A DNA stretch of 64,000 bases from Phaeobacter sp. QD34_24 (lineage in GTDB: Bacteria; Pseudomonadota; Alphaproteobacteria; Rhodobacterales; Rhodobacteraceae), in assembly GCF_028890115.1 (NCBI RefSeq), contig NZ_JARCJD010000006.1, positions 149,625 to 213,624 on the forward strand, written 5' to 3'. How positions within the stretch are numbered: position 1 is the first letter of the stretch; each line of letters starts with the position of its first letter. The notes under the pieces were generated by a model. It saw only the letters and a list, made by a program, of their open reading frames with translations. It was not told the DNA's origin and searched no databases. Both the position numbers and the translations under genes were made by a program. This document shows, one piece after another, positions 57,558-64,000 of this stretch.

Positions 57558-58991
57558 CTACTCCATCCGCGTGGGTTCATAGATCGAGGGCGGCAGGTCG
57601 TAGCCCCACAGCCGGAACCGTTCCGAATAATGGCTGCGCACGCCGGTGGCGGTGAAATGGCCGATGATCTTGTTGTCCGGTGTCAGGCCGACACGCTGGA
57701 AGCGGAAGATCTCCTGCATCGAGATCACATCGCCCTCCATGCCGGTGATCTCGGTGATCGAGGTCATCCGGCGCGAGCCGTCCTGCAGGCGCGAGGCCTG
57801 TACAATCAGGTTGACAGCCGAGGAGATCTGGCTGCGCACCGCCTTGATCGGCATTTCGATCCCGGCCATGGCGATCATGTTCTCAAGGCGCGATACCCCG
57901 TCGCGGGCCGAGTTGGCGTGGATCGTGGTCATCGATCCGTCGTGGCCGGTGTTCATCGCCTGCAACATGTCGATGACCTCTTCGCCGCGGGTCTCGCCCA
58001 CGATGATGCGGTCGGGGCGCATCCTGAGCGCGTTCTTCAGACAGTCGCGCGGAGAGACTTCGCCTTTGCCCTCGACGTTGGGCGGGCGGCTTTCCATTCG
58101 GCCCACATGGGTCTGTTGCAGCTGCAGTTCGGCGGTGTCCTCGATGGTGAGGATCCGTTCAGAGTCGTCAATGAAGCTCGAGAGAGCATTGAGCGTCGTC
58201 GTCTTGCCCGAACCGGTCCCGCCCGAGACGATCACGTTGAGCCGGGTGGAAACCGCCGCTTGCAGATAGGCGGCCATTTCTTCGGTGAAGGCGCCAAAAT
58301 TCACCAGGTCATCGATGCCCAGCTTGTCTTTCTTGAACTTCCGGATCGACACCAGCGAGCCGTCCACCGCGATGGGCGGCACCATGGCGTTGAAGCGTGA
58401 CCCATCCGCCAGGCGGGCGTCCACATAGGGGTTGGATTCATCGACACGCCGCCCCACCGCCGAGACGATCTTGTCGATGATCCGCATCAGGTGCTTTTCA
58501 TCCTTGAAGGTCACGTCGGACAGCTGCAGCTTGCCTTCGCGTTCCACGAAGATCTGTTGTGGACCGTTCACCAGGATATCGCTGACGGTCTCGTCCTGCA
58601 GCAGCGATTCCAGCGGCCCCAGACCGGTGACCTCGTCATAAAGCTCCTTGTTGAGCGTCATGCGGTCTTCGCGGTTGAGGACAATGCCCTTTTCTTCGAG
58701 GATTTCGCCTGCGATCTGTGCGATCTCTGCGCGCAGTTCTTTCTCGCTGGCCTTTTCAAGGGCGGCCAGGTTCAGGTTCTCCAGCAGATCACGGTGCAAT
58801 TGCACCTTGATTTCGCCCAGGCGTTCCTTGCGCTTGCGCTCCTTGTCGACAGGTGCGGCTTCGGCCTGGGTGCGGGTGACCGGGCGGCGCAAAGAGGCGC
58901 TGGGCTGCGGTTTGGCTTCTGCCGTCGCTGCGGGCGCAGGAACAGGCGTTTCGCGTTTCGCGGGTGCCGGTTTTTTGTATCTGGAAAACAA
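57558..58991 (-). CDS. tadA: Tad pilus motor ATPase TadA (CpaF)
   Basis: A 477-residue secretion ATPase. Walker A GGTGSGKT (257-264), Walker B with LRMRPDRIIVGE (VGETRGEE), and the His-box region (MTTIHANSARDGVSRLE) are present. A Pro/Ala-rich N-terminal tail (1-50) precedes the N1 domain. The start is a TTG with a strong GGGGGG purine run. Confidence 0.95.
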   Translation of the reverse strand: MFSRYKKPAPAKRETPVPAPAATAEAKPQPSASLRRPVTRTQAEAAPVDKERKRKERLGEIKVQLHRDLLENLNLAALEKASEKELRAEIAQIAGEILEEKGIVLNREDRMTLNKELYDEVTGLGPLESLLQDETVSDILVNGPQQIFVEREGKLQLSDVTFKDEKHLMRIIDKIVSAVGRRVDESNPYVDARLADGSRFNAMVPPIAVDGSLVSIRKFKKDKLGIDDLVNFGAFTEEMAAYLQAAVSTRLNVIVSGGTGSGKTTTLNALSSFIDDSERILTIEDTAELQLQQTHVGRMESRPPNVEGKGEVSPRDCLKNALRMRPDRIIVGETRGEEVIDMLQAMNTGHDGSMTTIHANSARDGVSRLENMIAMAGIEMPIKAVRSQISSAVNLIVQASRLQDGSRRMTSITEITGMEGDVISMQEIFRFQRVGLTPDNKIIGHFTATGVRSHYSERFRLWGYDLPPSIYEPTRME

Positions 58992-59018
58992 CTTACTACC
59001 CCCCGGTAATCATGTGCT

Positions 59019-60257
59019 CTATGCGGCGGCGTCGGCCTCGCCCTGGCCAAGTTCGTGCAGCGATTGAGCCAGTTTGGCGATTTCCTTGCGCAGCGGGTTC
59101 TTGGCATTGGACAGGGCCAGGGGCAGGCCATGATCGCAGCTTTGCGTCACCGGCTTGCCACCATCCGGCAATTGCAGATCGATGGAGATGCCAAGGCTGT
59201 CGCCCATACGTTTCACCCGGGATTTGCCGCTCAGATCGGTGAATTTCGGTGCCCGGTTCAGGGCAAAGCGCAGCTTGTCGAAGGGCAGGCCCTCGGATTG
59301 CAGCGCCCGTTTCATCCGCACCGTGTTCTGGGCCGAGCGCATGTCCAGCTCGATCACCGCGAAATAGACATGGGCCAGCTGCAGCATGGTTTCGGACCAT
59401 TGCACCAATGTATGCGGCAGATCCACCACCACAAAGTCGAAGTGGCTTCGGGCCATCTCGATCACCCGCTCCACGTCCTCGGGGGTGATGATTTCCAGCG
59501 GGATCATATCCGCCGGCGCTGTCAGCACCTGCAGCTTTTCCTGGAAGGGCAACAGCGCCTGACCGAAGATCTCTTCATCCAGGCTGTCGGTCTCGCTCAG
59601 CATTTCCATCACCGCCTCGCGGCGGGGCAGATCCAGATAGGTCGAGACAGAGCCATGCTGCATGTCGAAATCCAGCAGGCAGACACGGGGTTCCTTGCTG
59701 TTGCTGAGTTCGGCCAGTTCCCAGGCCAGGTTCACCGCCAGGGTGGTCGATCCGGTTCCGCCCGCCATCCCGTGGCAGACGATCAGCGCCCCCTCGCGGC
59801 GGCTGCCGCTTTTCAGCTGGTGGGTATTGGCCACCGGTTCGGGCTGCGGCTCTGGCGCGCTGAGCCGGTCAATCGCCGCCTGCAGCTCTTGTTCCGGCAG
59901 CGGATAGGGGATGAATTCGTCAGCCCCCTGGCGCAGCAGGGAATGCAGCGCCGCCGGGGTCACGTCCTCGGCGATCAGGATGACCTTGATGCCCTTGGCA
60001 TGGGCCTGGGTGATGATATCGCCCATCAGGGGCAACTCGTCCTCATCCTCGCAGTCCATCGCCATGGCAACGAATTGCAGGGAGTCGGCTTCGGGCTGCC
60101 CGAAGAAGGCCAGCGCCTCGGAAAACCCCAGGTCGCCCCAGGCTTCCCCCAATGCCATTTCCATGTCTTCGATCAAGAGGTCGAAGTTCTGCACATCGCG
60201 GCTGATGGTGCAGGCAACAATGGCAGGTGTATCAGGTTGCGGTTGTCCGCTGCTCAT
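59019..60257 (-). CDS. tadZ: Tad pilus localisation ATPase TadZ (CpaE)
   Basis: A 412-residue MinD-like protein with an N-terminal response-regulator-like domain (about 1-130) lacking obvious phosphorylation function, then a ParA/MinD fold. The P-loop is GMAGGTGST (163-171), lacking the usual Lys, as in many TadZ proteins. It positions the pilus machinery. Start ATG at 60257, with AGAGGA upstream; a TTG six bases earlier is also possible. Confidence 0.92.
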   Translation of the reverse strand: MSSGQPQPDTPAIVACTISRDVQNFDLLIEDMEMALGEAWGDLGFSEALAFFGQPEADSLQFVAMAMDCEDEDELPLMGDIITQAHAKGIKVILIAEDVTPAALHSLLRQGADEFIPYPLPEQELQAAIDRLSAPEPQPEPVANTHQLKSGSRREGALIVCHGMAGGTGSTTLAVNLAWELAELSNSKEPRVCLLDFDMQHGSVSTYLDLPRREAVMEMLSETDSLDEEIFGQALLPFQEKLQVLTAPADMIPLEIITPEDVERVIEMARSHFDFVVVDLPHTLVQWSETMLQLAHVYFAVIELDMRSAQNTVRMKRALQSEGLPFDKLRFALNRAPKFTDLSGKSRVKRMGDSLGISIDLQLPDGGKPVTQSCDHGLPLALSNAKNPLRKEIAKLAQSLHELGQGEADAAA

Positions 60258-60346
60258 CGCCAAGATCCTCTAGTCTCAAAGAAGTCGGCCCCCCATCACG
60301 GGGCGCACTTCACCTCTTGTAGCGACTGTCCGTTAAGATCTTGACC

Positions 60347-60373
60347 ACAATTGGGCCAAAAGCCTCCAATTGT
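60347..60373. promoter_or_regulatory. Inverted repeat between ompA-like gene and tadZ
   Basis: Perfect 8-bp arms ACAATTGG (60347-60354) and CCAATTGT (60366-60373) separated by 11 bases, in the 142-bp gap between the OmpA-like and tadZ genes. Could be a regulator site or a weak hairpin. Confidence 0.4.
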
Positions 60374-60405
60374 AGGGAAAAGTTAAGGGGTTTTAAGACG
60401 GTATT

Positions 60406-61041
60406 TTAGTCCAGGGTGCTTTGCAGGGTCTGTTCGGCCGTCAGGGTCGTTGCCGGCACCGCGCTTGCGACATATTCCCGGTAGATGATCTGGGCATATT
60501 TTCCGTCCAGAACCGTAGGGTGACGCTTCAGGAAGCCGCTGACCTCGGTGACCGTGCGCCGGTTGCGCCGCTCACGCTGCTGCGTGACGATCAGCGGCTG
60601 GGTTTCGCCGTAAGACACCATTGCCTCTAGGCGGGAGCGGCTAATTCCCTTTGATACCAGGTAGTTGACAGCGGCCTGGGCGCGGCGTTTGCCCAGGCGA
60701 TTGTTATAGGTGCTGCTGCCGACCGCATCGGTGTGACCATAGACGCGGAAGCGCACTTCGGGGAACTGTTTGATCCAGTGGGCCTGAAGGTCCAGCGTCG
60801 CGCGGGCGGCCGAATCCAGCCGGGCGCTGTCGAAGTCGAAATTGATCGTGGTGGGCACTTCCTCGGCGAAACGGCCAGCCAGTTGGATGGCAAAGTCCCG
60901 CTCGCCGCTCATCACCGCAGCATTGTTGGTCGTGGAGTTGCCAAAAATCGTGCCGGAAAGAGGTTGACCTGCCTCGCGCGTACAGGCGGTGGTGGCCAGC
61001 AAAAGCGCCAGGATGGCGGATGTCTTGATCATGTGCTCCAT
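60406..61041 (-). CDS. OmpA-family protein in the Tad locus
   Basis: A 211-residue outer-membrane lipoprotein-like protein (ALLLATTACT lipobox region) with a C-terminal OmpA-like peptidoglycan-binding domain (VYGHTDAVGSSTYNNRLGKR). Likely anchors the secretin to the cell wall. Two ATGs (61041 and 61032) are possible starts. 12 bp downstream of cpaC. Confidence 0.88.
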   Translation of the reverse strand: MEHMIKTSAILALLLATTACTREAGQPLSGTIFGNSTTNNAAVMSGERDFAIQLAGRFAEEVPTTINFDFDSARLDSAARATLDLQAHWIKQFPEVRFRVYGHTDAVGSSTYNNRLGKRRAQAAVNYLVSKGISRSRLEAMVSYGETQPLIVTQQRERRNRRTVTEVSGFLKRHPTVLDGKYAQIIYREYVASAVPATTLTAEQTLQSTLD

Positions 61042-61052
61042 CGTCCCTTTGC

Positions 61053-62459
61053 TCAGTCCATTACATAGCCGTAGGAGCCGTTGAAATCCTGCTTCGCCAC
61101 TTCGCTGGCCGGGCCGGAGCGGCTGCGCGCGGTGCGACCGAACAGGAACAGGTCCGCTTCGCTGGGCGGTTTGATGCGATCGGTGGGCAGGGTCAGCGCT
61201 TCGCCACGGGTCGGGGTGACCAGATGGGCGCTCACGATGATCACCAGCTCGGTCTGTGAACGCTGATAATCGGCGCTGCGGAACAGGGCACCGAGCACGG
61301 GCACATCGCTGAGCCAGGGCAATTGTGACGAGTTATCAAGGAATTCGTCCTTGATCAGCCCGGCAATGGCAAAGCTCTCGCCATCGCGCATTTCCACCGT
61401 GGTCGAGGTTTCGCGGCGCGAGAAGGCGTTGATCGACAGGCCGTTGAGTTCGAGCGAATTGGTGGGGTCGATGGCCGATACAGCAGCCTTCAGCTCCAGG
61501 TTCACGATGTCTTCATCCACCACCCGGGGGATGAAGTTCAACTCGATCCCGAAGGGTTTGAATTCGACCGTGATCAGCCCGTCCTCCTGAGCGACGGGAA
61601 CCGGATATTCGCCACCGGCCAGGAATTTCGCCTCCTGCCCGGACAGGGCCGACAGATTGGGTTCTGCCAGGGTGCGCACGACACCCTTTTGTTCCAGCGC
61701 CTCCAGCAGCAGGCCGACCTGGACCGACCCGACGTTGAAGCCGAACAGAACCGCGCCGGTATTGCTGTTGGCGGCCGGGATGTTGCCGGTCAGCGCATTG
61801 GTCAGGCTGCCCTGGTTGTTCAGCGTATTGACCCCGCCGTTGACGCCAAAGCCGCTGCCGCCATTGACGCCGAGCGACGAGCTGAGCGATTTGGAGACCG
61901 AGCGCTGCATCTCGGCAAAGCGCACCTTCAGCATCACTTGCTGGACGCCACCCACCGACATCAGGTTGCTGACCCGATCCGGCGCATAGCGTTCGGCAAG
62001 ATCCAGCGCCCGCTGCAACCGGGCTGAGCTGGACACCGTGCCGGACAGCACGATGCCGTCATTGGCGGTGCGCACTTCGATCTTCTCTCCGGGCAGGATC
62101 TGGCGCAGCCGTTCCTTGAATTCGGTGACATCGGCGGCCACGCGCACATCGACGTTGGTAATCAACCGACCCGAGGCATCCAGCAGCGTCAGCGTGGTCA
62201 GCCCCGGCGATTTGCCAAGCACGTAGATGGTGCGGTCGGACAGGGACGAGATATCCGCGATACTGGGATTGGCGATGCTGAGTTCGGCAAAGGGCACGTC
62301 GCTTTCGACCACCACGGCGCGGTTCATCGGCACGTCCAAAGAGGCAGAGGCCCCCTTTTTCACCACGCGCAAGCCATTGGCCATGGCGCCGTCGGAAACG
62401 GCCATAGACATCAGCGATAGCCCGGTCAGGGCTGCCGCAACAAACCTTCGAATTGCCAT
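61053..62459 (-). CDS. cpaC: Tad/Flp pilus secretin CpaC (RcpA)
   Basis: A 468-residue outer-membrane secretin with signal peptide (about 1-30), N-terminal BON-like/pilus-assembly part (VVESDVPFAELSIANPSIAD), and the secretin domain with GGEYPVPVAQEDGLITVEF and LKAAVSAIDPTN. Forms the export channel of the Tad pilus. Start MAIRRFVAAALTG chosen. Confidence 0.95.
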   Translation of the reverse strand: MAIRRFVAAALTGLSLMSMAVSDGAMANGLRVVKKGASASLDVPMNRAVVVESDVPFAELSIANPSIADISSLSDRTIYVLGKSPGLTTLTLLDASGRLITNVDVRVAADVTEFKERLRQILPGEKIEVRTANDGIVLSGTVSSSARLQRALDLAERYAPDRVSNLMSVGGVQQVMLKVRFAEMQRSVSKSLSSSLGVNGGSGFGVNGGVNTLNNQGSLTNALTGNIPAANSNTGAVLFGFNVGSVQVGLLLEALEQKGVVRTLAEPNLSALSGQEAKFLAGGEYPVPVAQEDGLITVEFKPFGIELNFIPRVVDEDIVNLELKAAVSAIDPTNSLELNGLSINAFSRRETSTTVEMRDGESFAIAGLIKDEFLDNSSQLPWLSDVPVLGALFRSADYQRSQTELVIIVSAHLVTPTRGEALTLPTDRIKPPSEADLFLFGRTARSRSGPASEVAKQDFNGSYGYVMD

Positions 62460-62611
62460 GTGACCTGCCTTTCCGATCACGCCTCAACTTCGGATCTTTT
62501 GCCCGATAATTCCCTACACTGTGCGGCAGTTCCAAAAATATTGCAAGAATCAATGGGAAAGCCTGTCCGGATGCGGCGCATTTCTGTGGGGCAGAGGCAA
62601 CATGAAGCAGG

Positions 62612-62638
62612 ACAGCCGCCCTGTTTCGGGGCGGCTGT
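62612..62638. promoter_or_regulatory. Hairpin between cpaB and cpaC
   Basis: Perfect 10-bp stem ACAGCCGCCC (62612-62621) with GGGCGGCTGT (62629-62638) in the 236-bp gap separating cpaB from cpaC. No T-tract; could attenuate or protect transcripts, and the large gap hints at a separate promoter for cpaC onward. Confidence 0.45.
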
Positions 62639-62695
62639 TCGATGTTTAAGGGCTTGGTATAGCTTGGCTTTCCTGTCTGCTCTGCGCCGTTGGGG

Positions 62696-63556
62696 TCAGT
62701 TCGAGCAGGGGATCGGGATTTCCACGACCTCTGCGCCGCGCCTTGTGCGGATTGTGCAGACCCGTTCTTCCTGGGCCGCCACTGGCGCCTCGACCGCAGA
62801 CAGTCCCAGGAGCTTGCGCTGATCCACTTCGACCATGGCTGCGACGGTGTCATCCTCGGCGCCGACAAGGGCGAGCGACAGCTTGCCGGTGCTTTGCGCC
62901 TGGGCCAGGGCGGCCACCTGTGCGGGACGGGCCGACACGGTGACGGTGCGGGCGATCACGGCGCCGTTGATATCGCCGCCTGCGCTTTGATCGACGGCGA
63001 TCAATTCCACATTGGCTTCGATCAGCCGGGTCACATCCCCCTGGGCGCCGGGGTTCGCACCGCGCACGGTGCCGGTCCAGTAGACATCGACCCGGTCACC
63101 GGGACGCAGGAAGCCCGAGACGCCCGAGGCCACATCGACCTTGATCGCAAAGGCGCGCATGCCGCGGGCCAGACGCGAGGTGATACCGGCATCTTCACCC
63201 GGCGCGGTCAGCTTGACCGCCAGCAATGCCTCGTCCTTTTCCATCGCGCGAAGCACCACGCGCGGGTCATCGGCGCGATCTGGCGGGAACAGCGCCTCAA
63301 GGCTGGTAAAGGCGCCTTCGGGAATGGCGTCTTGGGGCCAGCGCACCTTGCGCACAGCCTCCTGGGTCAGCCGCTCACCGTATTTCAGTGCCTTGGTGGC
63401 AACAAAAACATCCGTGGTCGGAACAACTTCCGCACGGTTCGCCCTCTCGCGGGCAAGTTCATTCTGATAGGCCGAAATGTAGTTCTTCGCCATCATAACG
63501 GCGCCACCGGCCAGGGCGACACCGACAATAAGCACAAGTCCGAAAACCGCACGCAT
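62696..63556 (-). CDS. cpaB: Flp pilus assembly protein CpaB (RcpC)
   Basis: A 286-residue protein with an N-terminal TM (GLVLIVGVALAGGAVMMAK), an SAF domain (about 45-110) and C-terminal RcpC/CpaB domain. AAAGGGACC lies six bases before the ATG at 63556. CpaB-like proteins assist secretin and pilus assembly. Confidence 0.93.
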   Translation of the reverse strand: MRAVFGLVLIVGVALAGGAVMMAKNYISAYQNELARERANRAEVVPTTDVFVATKALKYGERLTQEAVRKVRWPQDAIPEGAFTSLEALFPPDRADDPRVVLRAMEKDEALLAVKLTAPGEDAGITSRLARGMRAFAIKVDVASGVSGFLRPGDRVDVYWTGTVRGANPGAQGDVTRLIEANVELIAVDQSAGGDINGAVIARTVTVSARPAQVAALAQAQSTGKLSLALVGAEDDTVAAMVEVDQRKLLGLSAVEAPVAAQEERVCTIRTRRGAEVVEIPIPCSN

Positions 63557-63664
63557 TGTGGTCCCTTTCATTATACGAGCCCGGCTCCGCAACACGCGGA
63601 CCCGGTGCATGGGTCAATCAAAACGCTGCATACATTCTGTCGGCAGTCCGCCGGTCTGTGGCGA

Positions 63665-63841
63665 TCAGCCGAACGACCAGTTCGACATATAGGCCATCAG
63701 CGCATTCGCCAGACCCATCGCTCCATCCTCCATCGCGGAGGCGATCAGCACGGTCAGGCCGACAATGGCAGCGGTCAGAACGACCCAGTCGACCGTCACA
63801 GCGCCTTCATCCCGGGCCAGAAAAGACCAGATCTTTTTCAT
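63665..63841 (-). CDS. Small Flp-like pilin / pilus protein
   Basis: A 58-residue protein beginning MKKIWSFLARDEGAVTVDWV, with one hydrophobic helix VVLTAAIVGLTVLIASAM. The RDEG-AVTVD junction resembles the Flp prepilin cleavage site, except that the usual Glu at +5 of the mature protein is Asp. It may be the major or a minor pilin cut by the prepilin peptidase of this locus. GAAAGGTGA RBS. Confidence 0.75.
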   Translation of the reverse strand: MKKIWSFLARDEGAVTVDWVVLTAAIVGLTVLIASAMEDGAMGLANALMAYMSNWSFG

Positions 63842-63875
63842 CGCGTTCACCTTTCGCAATAGGAAGGTGGAGAAG

Positions 63876-63911
63876 AAAAGGGCCGCGTCTTCGTTTTGAA
63901 AGACGCGGCCC
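63876..63911 (-). terminator. Terminator upstream of the pilin gene
   Basis: Perfect 12-bp stem GGGCCGCGTCTT (63880-63891) and AAGACGCGGCCC (63900-63911), followed on the minus strand by TTTTCTT. It lies between a gene ending at 63937 and the pilin start, so it ends the upstream transcript or attenuates readthrough into the pilus operon. Confidence 0.8.
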
Positions 63912-63936
63912 CAAAGCTCTTGCCTAGGGTCAGGAC

Positions 63937-64000
63937 TCATAGCCAGTAAATGACGAGCGCTGCGAGTGCGATGGCTGACAGGAAGACCTTTGGGCACCTG
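63937..64000 (-). CDS. C-terminal end of an unidentified gene (partial)
   Basis: On the minus strand, the last 20 codons before the TGA at 63937 read CPKVFLSAIALAALVIYWL, a hydrophobic tail ending near a Trp-Leu, followed 26 bases later by a terminator. The window edge cuts the rest, so the identity is unknown; a small membrane protein or pilin-like gene would fit the locus. Confidence 0.4.
   Translation of the reverse strand, partial: RCPKVFLSAIALAALVIYWL

Noticed and set aside
60383..60396. TTAA-N6-TTAA near tadZ as a CtrA site
   Set aside because: CtrA sites have seven bases between half-sites; six is off by one and no further support is visible.

Overview
The window is about 62% GC, densely packed chromosomal DNA from a member of the Rhodobacteraceae, most likely the Roseobacter group. 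This is inferred from the gene content and protein style: the ybgC-tolQRAB-pal-cpoB-tilS-ftsH block, phosphatidylcholine synthase, ligase-associated Lhr-type helicase plus PdeM, formate-tetrahydrofolate ligase with FolD, and a Tad/Flp pilus cluster with a CpaB/CpaC/CpaE/CpaF set. No rRNA, tRNA, CRISPR array, prophage or intact insertion sequence was found.

Layout. 0.1-2.7 kb: a short-chain dehydrogenase and a two-component StyA/StyB-like flavin monooxygenase. 2.7-4.4 kb (minus): a three-gene set resembling the holdfast-anchor operon hfaA-hfaB-hfaD, with a CsgG-family outer-membrane lipoprotein flanked by two small secreted proteins with curlin-like or repetitive sequence. 4.6-7.7 kb: hydroxyacid dehydrogenase, acyl-CoA dehydrogenase, thioesterase. 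8-17 kb: truA, a ycjX-GNAT-ycjF overlapping trio, a VIT-family transporter, a lipoprotein, ileS. 17-31 kb: mixed housekeeping (ogt, pcs, xerC, fsa, priA, prmA) with several unrecognised genes, among them a protein built from ~12-residue acidic beta-type repeats. 31.3-33.5 kb: ruvCAB. 33.9-44.1 kb: thpR, then the Tol-Pal envelope operon running into tilS and ftsH. 44.4-52 kb: MOSC protein, fhs, folD, a PaaI-type thioesterase, pdeM and an Lhr-like helicase. 52-64 kb (all minus): a Tad pilus locus from a small Flp-like pilin through cpaB, cpaC, an OmpA-family protein, cpaE/tadZ, cpaF/tadA, tadB, tadC, two TPR proteins, the prepilin peptidase and an AAA+ ATPase.

How it works together. The Tad pilus (early, reversible attachment) and the Hfa-like anchor (holding an adhesive holdfast to the cell) would together make a surface-attachment programme; the Tol-Pal block supplies envelope integrity; ruvCAB, priA, ogt and the Lhr/PdeM pair are DNA repair.

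The most unusual thing seen is a family of large intergenic elements (7.75-8.04, 12.02-12.22, 22.84-23.07 and 33.54-33.86 kb) that share a nested architecture: hairpins with fixed 7-8 bp stems and a T-N-N-C tetraloop, and in three copies a compact three-way junction whose helices keep pairing through compensatory base changes. I do not recognise this family; the pattern indicates selection on (or duplication of) a nucleic-acid structure rather than on a protein.
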